Source of the DNA: Chlorobiota bacterium
GTDB taxonomy: Bacteria > Bacteroidota > Ignavibacteria > SZUA-365 > JAADGX01
Direction: 5' to 3'
Length of the DNA: 5,900 bases
Assembly: GCA_013152135.1 (NCBI GenBank)
Contig: JAADGX010000252.1
Span: 1 to 5,900 of the forward strand
Both the position numbers and the translations under genes were made by a program. Positions 1 through 5,900 of this stretch are shown here, piece by piece; position 1 is the first letter of the stretch; every line of letters begins with the position of its first letter. A model generated the notes under the pieces. The model ran no database searches, was not told the origin of the DNA, and saw only the letters and a program-made list of their open reading frames with translations.

Positions 1-1
1 C

Positions 2-622
2 AAGGGAAAGAACACGGGGGGAATGGGAGCTTATGCACCCGCACCGGCGGTCAAACCGGAAATACTTTCCCAGGTTAAACTGAACATCATCAAGCCCGTT
101 CTCCGGGGCATGGAAAAAGAAGGAACCCCGTACCAAGGAACGTTGTACTGCGGCCTGATGCTGACCGACGACGGGCCCAAGGTCATGGAGTTCAACTGCC
201 GGTTCGGCGACCCGGAGACACAGGTGGTGCTGCCGCTTATCGACGACGACCTGGCGGACATTCTCTACCAGGCGGCGACCGGGAAACTCCGGCGCTCGCG
301 AATCAAGATGCACGACGCCTGCGCCGTGTGCGTCATCATGGCGTCCAGCGGCTACCCCGATTCCTATAAAACGGGCAAGTTGATTTCCGGCCTCGATACC
401 ATCGACGAGATGGAGGACGGCGTGGCTGTCTTTCACGCGGGCACCACGCTCAAGGGCGGAAAATTCTATACCTCGGGAGGAAGGGTGCTCGGCGTAACCG
501 CCGTGGGGAGAAAAAACGAACTGCGCGAAACCATCGTCACGGCTTACAACGCCGTCCAACGTATCATCTTCGACGGCGCGTACTACCGCACGGACATCGG
601 CGCCAAGGCATTCGACTCCTGA
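2..622 (+). CDS. purD: Phosphoribosylamine-glycine ligase (GAR synthetase), C-terminal half, 5' end outside window
   Basis: This enzyme joins 5-phosphoribosylamine, glycine and ATP to make glycinamide ribonucleotide, the second step of cytosolic de novo purine synthesis. The frame is open from the first bases of the window, so the gene starts upstream; 206 codons are visible of a family that is usually about 420-430 residues long. Numbering from the first visible residue, NTGGMGAYAPAP (4-15) is the conserved PurD ATP-grasp loop. EFNCRFGDPETQ (63-74) holds the Glu and Asn that bind Mg-ATP in ATP-grasp ligases. The C-terminal GARS domain follows, with ASSGYP, VFHAGT and TSGGRVLGVTA, and ends with the family-typical YYRTDIGAKA. 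No frameshift or missing motif is seen in the visible half. The stop lies 5 bases before the next gene on the same strand, which suggests co-transcription. The apparent ATG at 23 is internal (the Met of GGMGAY), not the real start. Confidence 0.96.
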   Translation, partial: KGKNTGGMGAYAPAPAVKPEILSQVKLNIIKPVLRGMEKEGTPYQGTLYCGLMLTDDGPKVMEFNCRFGDPETQVVLPLIDDDLADILYQAATGKLRRSRIKMHDACAVCVIMASSGYPDSYKTGKLISGLDTIDEMEDGVAVFHAGTTLKGGKFYTSGGRVLGVTAVGRKNELRETIVTAYNAVQRIIFDGAYYRTDIGAKAFDS

Positions 623-627
623 ACCGC

Positions 628-1536
628 ATGCTCGCACCAGCTTCGAATCCCGCTTACCGTTCAGAGCCGGTCATCTGGCAGCGGAAGGAATTCTGGCGAC
701 GGCCACTGGATTTTTCTCACCCCGATGAAATCCCCGGACAGGACTTGCCGTGGTCGGACGATTGGTTTTCGAAGCAGACACTGAAAGACATGCTTGACGC
801 CGAAAACGATATCGGCACCAGGCCACCGGACTGCATTGAAAGGGAATCCCGCTGGCTCCTGTCCATCCTCGAGGAGCCCCGAAACCACCATCTCCTTGAC
901 ATCGGGTGCGGGCCGGGATTGTACGCGGAGATCTTTTCACGCGCGGGTATGAAAGTAACGGGCATCGACCTGTCGCCTGCCGCGATCGAGTACGCGCGCA
1001 CGTCCGCGGCGAAGGCAGGCCTCGACATCACTTACGTGTGCGGTTCGATTTCAGAACTCAATGCGACAAACGCGTACACAGCCGCATTTGCAAACTACGG
1101 GTTTATCAACAATCTGCACCCGGCGCTCGGACGGGACAGCGTGGAAGCCGTGTACCGTGCGCTGGCCCCGGATGGTGTGGCGGTGTTCGAGCTGCTCCAC
1201 CGGGGGACGCTCAATCAATTTGCACCGCTCTTGTGGGAAACGGTTGACAATTCCTACTTCAGTTCCCAACCACACCTCTATCTCCAGGAAATGGTGACCG
1301 TGGACGCAACTTCCTGCCACGCTTTCCTGACCTACGTTTTCAATCCCGACCTGCCTGACGAAATCAGGGTTTACCGGTACTTTTTCGTAACGTACACCGA
1401 CTCTGAATTCAGGGAATTGCTCGGCGCGTGTGGGTTCGAAACGCTGAACACCCATGACTACAGGGATGTGATTGCCGATCCGGGCAACATCCAATCAACG
1501 TATTACGTGGCAAGAGCGAAAAAAAGCGGAGATTGA
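628..1536 (+). CDS. Class I SAM-dependent methyltransferase, substrate unknown
   Basis: This 302-residue protein is probably a cytosolic methyltransferase. The N-terminal 85 residues are rich in Trp and charge (PWSDDWFSKQTLKDML at 41-55) and recall a family of stand-alone class I methyltransferases with a similar pre-domain. The Rossmann core starts with motif I, LLDIGCGPG (89-97), which binds SAM. GIDLSP (112-117) carries the acidic residue (D114) at the end of strand 2 that normally holds the ribose hydroxyls. CGSISEL (138-144) fits the adenine-binding loop. LAPDGVAVFEL (179-189) is the typical strand after the post-III helix. The last 110 residues, with many aromatics, form a C-terminal extension with the final strands and possibly the substrate cap. 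The substrate cannot be read from the sequence. It starts 5 bases after purD without a clear Shine-Dalgarno sequence, so it may be translated by coupling. It converges with the CBS gene, with stops 37 bases apart. The class is secure, the role is not. Confidence 0.88.
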   Translation: MLAPASNPAYRSEPVIWQRKEFWRRPLDFSHPDEIPGQDLPWSDDWFSKQTLKDMLDAENDIGTRPPDCIERESRWLLSILEEPRNHHLLDIGCGPGLYAEIFSRAGMKVTGIDLSPAAIEYARTSAAKAGLDITYVCGSISELNATNAYTAAFANYGFINNLHPALGRDSVEAVYRALAPDGVAVFELLHRGTLNQFAPLLWETVDNSYFSSQPHLYLQEMVTVDATSCHAFLTYVFNPDLPDEIRVYRYFFVTYTDSEFRELLGACGFETLNTHDYRDVIADPGNIQSTYYVARAKKSGD

Positions 1537-1573
1537 TCCTGCGAGCTTCGTAATCCTCCTTTACAGACGCGTA

Positions 1574-2002
1574 TCACGCTCCCATAATGTAATCGCGAAG
1601 ATAGTGGACGTGGTGTTCGCTCTCGTGCAGTTGCGACTTTACAACGTCTCCAATGGAAATCAAGCCGACGATCTTCTGACCATCCAGGATGGGCAGGTGG
1701 CGGATCTTCTTTTCGGTCATTACCGCCATGACGGCGTCGATATCATCGTCAGGAGTCCCGATAATGACGTCTTTCGTCATATACGATTCCACCGGCGCAG
1801 TCGCAACGGTAGTCATATCGGTATTACATGCACGGAGGATATCCCGTTCGCTGATGATGCCAACCGTGTTTTCATTCTCCGTTACAAGCAAGCAACCGAT
1901 GTTAAACTCAACAAGCATGTGAATCGCTTCCTTGATGGTTTTCCGGGGACTGATACACCGCACGGTGGAGCCTTTCTTCCTGAGGATATCTTTTACTTTC
2001 AT
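1574..2002 (-). CDS. Stand-alone tandem CBS-domain protein
   Basis: This small soluble protein of 142 residues consists almost wholly of two CBS domains (about 1-60 and 70-125), which together form one Bateman module. Such modules commonly bind adenine nucleotides (AMP, ATP, SAM) and act as energy or ligand sensors; the ligand here is unknown. GIISERDILR (48-57) and GLISIGDVVK (113-122) are the matching C-terminal strand-helix motifs of each domain, each with the S-x-x-D pair that usually contacts the nucleotide ribose. The short tail is His/Glu-rich (HESEHHVHYLRDY). No enzyme, channel or DNA-binding domain is fused. Three start codons lie in tandem: TTG at 2008, ATG at 2005 and ATG at 2002. 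AGGAG at 2010-2014 is 1, 4 and 7 bases from them, so the ATG at 2002 is chosen; the others add one or two residues. It has its own promoter and is probably monocistronic. A partner protein cannot be named from context. Confidence 0.9.
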   Translation of the reverse strand: MKVKDILRKKGSTVRCISPRKTIKEAIHMLVEFNIGCLLVTENENTVGIISERDILRACNTDMTTVATAPVESYMTKDVIIGTPDDDIDAVMAVMTEKKIRHLPILDGQKIVGLISIGDVVKSQLHESEHHVHYLRDYIMGA

Positions 2003-2009
2003 CATCAAT

Positions 2010-2015
2010 CTCCTT
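2010..2015 (-). promoter_or_regulatory. Ribosome binding site of the CBS gene
   Basis: Read on the minus strand this is AAGGAG, a near-perfect Shine-Dalgarno sequence. Its spacing decides between three tandem start codons: 7 bases to the ATG at 2002 is optimal, 4 bases to the ATG at 2005 is acceptable, and 1 base to the TTG at 2008 is too short. It is the only strong ribosome binding site among the complete genes of the window. Confidence 0.8.
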
Positions 2016-2063
2016 TTATTGATGGGTTGCCGAAGCGTCGTGGGTCATGAGCGTTTTCGGCTA

Positions 2064-2092
2064 ATGATAGCACATCCTGCGCGGAATCGCAA
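2064..2092 (-). promoter_or_regulatory. Sigma70-like promoter of the CBS gene
   Basis: On the minus strand TTGCGA (2087-2092) is followed after exactly 17 bases by TATCAT (2064-2069), and TGC directly before the -10 box gives an extended -10 element. These differ from TTGACA and TATAAT by two bases and one base. Transcription would start near 2057, leaving a leader of about 55 bases before the ATG at 2002. The site lies between the sdh terminator and the CBS gene, so the CBS gene appears to be expressed independently of sdh. This is a motif match only. Confidence 0.6.
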
Positions 2093-2111
2093 CCGCTTGA
2101 TCCTCCCGGTT

Positions 2112-2159
2112 TGAAATCCTGACAAAAAACGCAGGACTGTCATTCCCGCGCGGATTTCA
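2112..2159. repeat. Interrupted inverted repeat in the intergenic region
   Basis: TGAAATCC (2112-2119) and TGACA (2120-2124) are contiguous on the left. Their complements TGTCA (2138-2142) and GGATTTCA (2152-2159) are on the right, separated by a 9-base GC-rich insert (2143-2151). The result is a 13-base-pair arm with a one-sided bulge and a 13-base loop. It lies just upstream of the CBS promoter and beyond the sdh terminator. TCATTCCCGCG inside the right arm resembles the core of short palindromic repeats dispersed in many bacterial genomes, so a decayed repeat unit is possible, as is an operator or chance. Confidence 0.35.
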
Positions 2160-2162
2160 GGC

Positions 2163-2198
2163 TGTCAAAATAAAGAAGCCGGGACATCGATCCCGGCT
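2163..2198 (-). terminator. Rho-independent terminator of the sdhCAB operon
   Basis: AGCCGGGA (2177-2184) and TCCCGGCT (2191-2198) form a perfect 8-base-pair, GC-rich stem around a 6-base loop. Read on the minus strand the stem is followed directly by TCTTTATTTTG, a T-rich tract. The hairpin begins 30 bases after the sdhB stop, in the orientation expected for ending the sdh transcript before the CBS promoter. On the plus strand no T tract follows, so it is probably one-directional. Confidence 0.85.
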
Positions 2199-2228
2199 GA
2201 ACGTTACATAAATATCGGGGGAAACTTG

Positions 2229-2981
2229 CTACTCGAAATCCGCCGTCCAGTACGCTCCCATGTACTCCCTGTTCACAAAGGCGATGAAATCGATACTGAT
2301 GCTCTTGGGGCAAGCGGCTTCACATTCACCGTGGTTCGTACAACCACCGAATTTTTCGGCCTCCATGGCTTCGATCATGTGCACCGCCCGGTTGAAGCGC
2401 TCCGGTTTTCCCTGGGGCAGCAGGTTGAGATGACCGATCTTCGCCGAGGTGAAGAGCATGGCGGAGCCGTTGGGACACGCGGCAACGCAGGCGCCGCAAC
2501 CGATGCAGGTCGCGGCATCCATGGATCGATCAGCTATCGGTTTGGGAACGGGGATCGTATTCGCCTCGATGGCGCTGCCGGTTTTGCAGGATATATATCC
2601 TCCGGCCTGGACGATGCGATCGAACGCGGAGCGGTCCACGATGAGGTCCTTCATGACCGGGAAGGCAACGGAACGCCAGGGTTCGATGACGATGGTATCG
2701 CCATCATGGAAGTGCCGCATGTAGAGTTCGCAGGTCGTCGTTCCCTTGGACGGGCCGTGGGGAACGCCGTTTATCACCAGGCCGCACATGCCGCAGATGC
2801 CTTCACGGCAATCATTGTCGAACGCGATGGGCGGTTCACCCTTCGCGACCAATCCTTCATTCACGGTATCCAGCATTTCGAGGAACGACATGTCCCCAAT
2901 GATGCCTTCGGCCTTGTATTCGACAAACCCACCCGGTTGGTTGGGACCTTTTTGACGCCAGACTTTAAGCGTAACATTCAT
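2229..2981 (-). CDS. sdhB: Succinate dehydrogenase/fumarate reductase iron-sulfur subunit
   Basis: This is the electron-transfer subunit of complex II. It passes electrons between the SdhA flavin and the SdhC haems on the cytoplasmic face of the membrane. All cluster ligands are present. The N-terminal ferredoxin domain has C58, C63, C66 (CREGICGMC) and C84 for the [2Fe-2S] cluster. The C-terminal domain has CIGCGACVAACP (C159, C162, C165, C169) and CTNHGECEAACP (C214, C220, C224). By the family rule C159/C162/C165/C224 bind [4Fe-4S] and C169/C214/C220 bind [3Fe-4S]. The length of 250 residues is normal. The chosen start is the ATG at 2981, giving MNVTLKVWRQ, which fits family N-termini; an in-frame TTG at 2996 would add five residues but has no better ribosome site. 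No clear Shine-Dalgarno sequence precedes either. It is the last gene of the operon, 39 bases after sdhA, and a terminator follows. Confidence 0.96.
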   Translation of the reverse strand: MNVTLKVWRQKGPNQPGGFVEYKAEGIIGDMSFLEMLDTVNEGLVAKGEPPIAFDNDCREGICGMCGLVINGVPHGPSKGTTTCELYMRHFHDGDTIVIEPWRSVAFPVMKDLIVDRSAFDRIVQAGGYISCKTGSAIEANTIPVPKPIADRSMDAATCIGCGACVAACPNGSAMLFTSAKIGHLNLLPQGKPERFNRAVHMIEAMEAEKFGGCTNHGECEAACPKSISIDFIAFVNREYMGAYWTADFE

Positions 2982-3020
2982 AGTGTTTACCGACAATCAA
3001 TGACGAATTTCAATGAACAA

Positions 3021-4934
3021 TTATTTATAGCTCCGCTGTGTAGGCGTGACGAATTCGAATTGCAGAGGTTCCTTATGGAATATCGGCTTGGAGAACTCCC
3101 CGGAGTACTCCCAGACGGAAACGTAGGAATACTCCTCATCGTTTCGCAGAGCTTCTCCTTCGGGTGTCTGGTATTCTTCACGGTAGTGGCCGCCACATGA
3201 CTCCTCACGATTCAACGCGTCGAGGCACATCAGCTCGGCCAATTCCATGAACTCTGCAACCCTGCCTGCTTTTTCCAGCGACTGGTTTATTTCCTCATTA
3301 TCACCGGGAACCTTGATATCTTTCCAGAATTCCTCACGGAGCGCGGGAATGAGTGACAATGCTTTCTGCAACCCTTCCTTGTTCCGCGACATCCCGCAGT
3401 AATCCCAGACGATCTTTCCCAGTTCCTTATGGAACGAATCCGCTGAACGCGTCCCGTTGACGGCGAGGAGTTTCTTGACATTATCCACCACATCCTTCTC
3501 CACGGCCCGGAACTCATCGTGGTCAGTCTTCAGGCCATCGGGGCGATGTTGCGCCAGGAAATCGCCTATCGTGTTGGGGAGCACGAAATACCCATCGGCC
3601 AGGCCCTGCATCAGGGCGCTGGCGCCGAGGCGATTCGCGCCGTGATCGGAGAAGTTCGCTTCGCCGATAACAAAGAGACCGGGGATGTTGTTCATGAGGT
3701 TGTAATCTACCCACAGGCCGCCCATGGTATAGTGGGAAGCCGGGTAGATGCGCATGGGAACCTCGTAGGGATTTTCCCCGGTGATGCGCTCGTACATCTC
3801 GAACAAATTTCCGTAACGTTCCTCGATGACTTTCTTTCCCAGCCGTTTGATGGCGTCCCTGAAATCGAGATACACGCCCAGTCCGCTGATGCCCACACCG
3901 CGACCTTCATCACAGACCATCTTGGCATTTCTCGAAGCCACGTCACGGGGTACGAGGTTTCCGAACGCCGGGTACCGCCGTTCGAGGTAGTAGTCCCGCT
4001 CATCTTCGGGAATCTCGTTTGGCGGCCGTTTGTCACCCGGCTTTTTTGGTACCCAGATACGTCCGTCGTTGCGCAGCGATTCGCTCATGAGCGTGAGCTT
4101 GGACTGGTACTCGTTCGAGACGGGAATGCAGGTCGGATGAATCTGGGTGAAGCATGGATTGGCAAATGCGGCGCCTCTCTTGTGCGCGCGCCATATGGCG
4201 GTGGTGTTGCATCCTTTCGCATTTGTGGAGAGGAAGAAGATGTTCCCGTATCCTCCCGAAGCCAGGACCACGGCGTCGGCGGCATATGACCGAACGTCAC
4301 CGGTCACCATGTCGCGGGTGACGATGCCACGCGCGCGTCCGTCAACGAGCACGAGGTCGAGCATTTCGGTGCGCGTATGCATGGTAACCTTCCCGGCGGC
4401 AATCATACGCTGCAAAGCCTGGTACGCACCGAGAAGCAACTGCTGCCCGGTTTGTCCCCGCGCGTAGAACGTACGTGAAACCTGGGCTCCGCCGAAAGAG
4501 CGGTTGGCAAGCTGCCCGCCGTATTCACGGGCGAAGGGAACTCCCTGAGCGACACATTGATCGATGATGTTGCTGCTGACCTGGGCCAGGCGATACACGT
4601 TGGCTTCACGCGCCCGGTAATCTCCGCCCTTGATCGTATCGTAGAACAAACGCCAAATGCTGTCGTTGTCGTTCGGGTAATTCTTGGTGGAATTAATACC
4701 GCCCTGCGCGGCGATACTATGGGCCCGGCGCGGACTGTCCTGGTAACAGAAGCAATCGACATCATATCCCAGTTCCGCCAGCGAGGCGGCGGCAGACGCC
4801 CCGCCAAGTCCCGATCCGACAATGATGATCCGGTATTTTCGCTTGTTGGCAGGCGATACGAGCTTGATGGTGTTGAGATGGTTGTCCCACTTCTCCGCCA
4901 GTGGTCCCGGTGGAATTTTAGCGTCCAGTTTCAT
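3021..4934 (-). CDS. sdhA: Succinate dehydrogenase/fumarate reductase flavoprotein subunit
   Basis: This is the catalytic subunit of complex II, interconverting succinate and fumarate at a covalently bound FAD on the cytoplasmic side. The 637 residues match the long type-B SdhA form. IIVGSGLGGASAA (37-49) is the FAD dinucleotide-binding glycine motif. RAHSIAAQGGIN (70-81) contains H72, the expected site of covalent FAD attachment. QIHPT (264-268), SESLRNDGR (284-292), LVPRDVASR (327-335, with R330 as the likely catalytic proton-transfer arginine), HYTMGG (401-406) and GEANFSDHGANRLGASAL (424-441) are the conserved dicarboxylate- and FAD-binding blocks. ESCGGHYREE (578-587) lies in the C-terminal helical domain. 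The ATG at 4934 overlaps the end of sdhC by 17 bases and has no good Shine-Dalgarno sequence, so coupled translation is likely. Sequence alone does not prove whether the enzyme works as dehydrogenase or fumarate reductase. Confidence 0.97.
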   Translation of the reverse strand: MKLDAKIPPGPLAEKWDNHLNTIKLVSPANKRKYRIIIVGSGLGGASAAASLAELGYDVDCFCYQDSPRRAHSIAAQGGINSTKNYPNDNDSIWRLFYDTIKGGDYRAREANVYRLAQVSSNIIDQCVAQGVPFAREYGGQLANRSFGGAQVSRTFYARGQTGQQLLLGAYQALQRMIAAGKVTMHTRTEMLDLVLVDGRARGIVTRDMVTGDVRSYAADAVVLASGGYGNIFFLSTNAKGCNTTAIWRAHKRGAAFANPCFTQIHPTCIPVSNEYQSKLTLMSESLRNDGRIWVPKKPGDKRPPNEIPEDERDYYLERRYPAFGNLVPRDVASRNAKMVCDEGRGVGISGLGVYLDFRDAIKRLGKKVIEERYGNLFEMYERITGENPYEVPMRIYPASHYTMGGLWVDYNLMNNIPGLFVIGEANFSDHGANRLGASALMQGLADGYFVLPNTIGDFLAQHRPDGLKTDHDEFRAVEKDVVDNVKKLLAVNGTRSADSFHKELGKIVWDYCGMSRNKEGLQKALSLIPALREEFWKDIKVPGDNEEINQSLEKAGRVAEFMELAELMCLDALNREESCGGHYREEYQTPEGEALRNDEEYSYVSVWEYSGEFSKPIFHKEPLQFEFVTPTQRSYK

Positions 4935-5685
4935 GATAAGCTATGACTGTAGAATTTGGCTGATAATGCGGCTCCGGAATAATTCCGGCTTGAATACCGA
5001 TGGGAACGGCAATGAATCCCAGGACGATGATGAGGGTGAACGCGGTGGCAAAGCGCTTCCTCCACAAGTTTCGCTTGGGATTATTGATCCCCAGGGTCTG
5101 CAACATGCTCCACAAGCCATGTTGGAGATGGAAACCCAGGAAAATCATGGCAACGATATAAATGAGCGCTATCCACCACGTCTGGAAAGCGTTGTACACG
5201 TTGCCGTACACCTGGCCTTCGATGTGCGTGGAACTGTGAATATCGCCGGTCGTGAAGTGAAGGATGTGGTACACGATGTACAAGAACAGCAATGGACCCG
5301 TATAGTACATGGTGCGCGCGAAAAACGTGGTTACCTGCGATTTTAACGCATTCGCATAGTTCTGTGGACGGGCCTTGTTGTTCATCAACCAGAGCTGTAC
5401 GGCACTGGTCACGTGCAAGACGAGCGCCAGAACGAGCACAAACCGGAGAATCCACAACAGCATACCGTACGTGAGGATCGGTTCTCCGAACGTGCGCAAG
5501 TGTTCCGCGTAAATATCCATCTTGTACTTGTAGACCCCCAAACCTTCGACAAGCTCGGTTCCCATGAACATCTTCAGGTTACCGTACATGTGAAGGAACA
5601 CAAAACCAAAAAAAATGACCCCGCTCACGGCCATGATAATCTTCTTGCCGAGCGAGGATTTGTAGAACCTTACAAACCAATTCAT
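4918..5685 (-). CDS. sdhC: Succinate dehydrogenase/fumarate reductase cytochrome b subunit (type B, b558 family)
   Basis: This membrane anchor carries electrons between SdhB and the quinone pool. Its 255 residues contain five predicted hydrophobic helices (about 16-37, 70-100, 122-145, 170-195 and 213-236), the layout of the single-subunit type-B anchor that holds two haems b. Candidate axial ligands are H32 (FLHMYGN, helix 1), H91 (LVLHVTSA, helix 2), H140 or H143 (YHILHFTTG, helix 3) and H186 or H189 (GFHLQHG, helix 4). The lysine/arginine-rich N-terminus (VRFYKSSLGKK) suits a cytoplasmic location. No sdhD-like second anchor is present. Diheme anchors of this kind usually work with menaquinone; this is family knowledge, not shown here. 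It is the first gene of the sdh operon. The ATG at 5685 gives the typical family start (FYKSSLGKK), though no Shine-Dalgarno sequence is visible. Confidence 0.93.
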   Translation of the reverse strand: MNWFVRFYKSSLGKKIIMAVSGVIFFGFVFLHMYGNLKMFMGTELVEGLGVYKYKMDIYAEHLRTFGEPILTYGMLLWILRFVLVLALVLHVTSAVQLWLMNNKARPQNYANALKSQVTTFFARTMYYTGPLLFLYIVYHILHFTTGDIHSSTHIEGQVYGNVYNAFQTWWIALIYIVAMIFLGFHLQHGLWSMLQTLGINNPKRNLWRKRFATAFTLIIVLGFIAVPIGIQAGIIPEPHYQPNSTVIAYHETGR

Positions 5686-5900
5686 GAGAATAGTGAATCG
5701 TTAATATGACTGATGCGGGCAGTAGGCATGGACAAACAAACCCTTGTAAAGATAGGGGAAAACACAATATTATACAAAATCAGTTTAATGTCCATTTTAT
5801 CCTCAATAGGCAATTCCGATTTATTTCAATGCATATTATCACGTTGTTTTTCGTCCTGATCGCGAAGACATGACAGTCCATCACAAGCATTTTCTGTCGA
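5686..5900. other. AT-rich leader and upstream region of sdhCAB, no gene seen
   Basis: The stretch is clearly richer in A and T than the flanking genes and should contain the sdh promoter and leader. The short frames in it have AT-rich, unfamiliar translations. Two minus-strand frames are open from the window edge to stops near 5826 and 5782, and a plus-strand ATG at 5870 stays open to the edge, but all are too short to call. No terminator-like hairpin of an upstream gene was found. Confidence 0.5.
5769..5774 (-). promoter_or_regulatory. Possible -10 box of the sdhCAB promoter
   Basis: A perfect TATAAT is read on the minus strand 83 bases before the sdhC start, inside an AT-rich stretch. No convincing -35 hexamer lies 16-18 bases upstream (AAATGG at a 17-base spacing), and TG touches the box without the usual one-base gap of an extended -10. 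An activator-dependent promoter, another sigma factor, or a chance match are all possible. Confidence 0.3.

Noticed and set aside
1537..1573. Possible shared terminator between the convergent methyltransferase and CBS genes
   Set aside because: Only a 4-base-pair hairpin (GCGT/ACGC near 1569-1579) is seen, with no T tract, so it is not called.
1472..2050. Plus-strand open frame of 192 codons across the methyltransferase end and the CBS gene
   Set aside because: It is antisense to the intact CBS pair, which has its own promoter and ribosome site, and its translation is not recognisable.
2226..3200. Long plus-strand open frame (324 codons) opposite sdhB
   Set aside because: It lies antisense to sdhB, whose eleven cluster cysteines are all in place. 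The antisense translation shows no recognisable motif and follows from codon bias of the real gene.
3519..4289. Plus-strand open frame of 256 codons opposite sdhA
   Set aside because: It is a shadow of the sdhA coding frame, where conserved FAD and substrate motifs run throughout.
4822..5346. Plus-strand open frame across the sdhA/sdhC junction
   Set aside because: It is antisense to two well-conserved genes and carries no recognisable motif.
5579..5767. Minus-strand 62-codon frame in the sdhC leader, possible leader peptide
   Set aside because: It starts at a TTG with no ribosome site and runs out of frame into sdhC. It shows no attenuator-like codon runs or paired hairpins.
5870..5879. 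The 10-base word GGACTGTCAT occurs here (minus strand) and at 2134-2143 (plus strand), on both sides of the sdh operon
   Set aside because: Matches of ten bases are expected by chance in a window of this size, and the similarity does not extend further.
5870..5900. Possible start of a rightward gene at ATG 5870, open to the window edge
   Set aside because: Only ten codons are visible, with no strong ribosome site and no recognisable sequence.

Overview
This window is an ordinary bacterial chromosomal stretch with six protein-coding genes. The lineage cannot be fixed from the sequence. The sdhC-sdhA-sdhB order with one diheme-type cytochrome b subunit (type B, as in Bacillus, Bacteroidota, Chlorobiota, Gemmatimonadota and Acidobacteriota relatives) points away from a typical enterobacterial or alphaproteobacterial genome. 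Coding DNA is moderately GC-rich. Most starts have no clear Shine-Dalgarno sequence, but the CBS gene has a strong one plus a sigma70-like promoter. A bacterium from or near the FCB/Acidobacteria-like groups is a low-confidence guess.

Left part, plus strand (2-1536): the 3' half of purD (glycinamide ribonucleotide synthetase, de novo purine synthesis, cut by the window edge) is followed after 5 bases by a class I SAM-dependent methyltransferase of unknown substrate. The two are probably co-transcribed.

Middle, minus strand (1574-2092): a stand-alone two-CBS-domain protein runs convergent to the methyltransferase. It has its own promoter (TTGCGA, 17 bases, TATCAT, with an extended -10) and an AGGAG ribosome site that favours the third of three tandem start codons. 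Upstream of its promoter lies an interrupted inverted repeat (2112-2159).

Right part, minus strand (2177-5685): a complete sdhC-sdhA-sdhB operon for succinate:quinone oxidoreductase (or quinol:fumarate reductase), TCA-cycle/respiratory complex II. sdhC and sdhA overlap by 17 bases, and sdhB follows sdhA after 39 bases. A hairpin plus T-rich tract lies 30 bases after sdhB and should end the transcript. All expected FAD-, Fe-S- and haem-binding residues are present, so the complex looks functional. The AT-rich 5686-5900 stretch is the operon leader and upstream region.

I found no mobile element, CRISPR, tRNA/rRNA or defence-like cassette, and no convincing new system. The points most worth a second look are the unassigned methyltransferase beside purD, the isolated CBS protein, and the absence of any acidic residue in the fourth membrane helix of SdhC, which bears on the direction and energetics of the enzyme.
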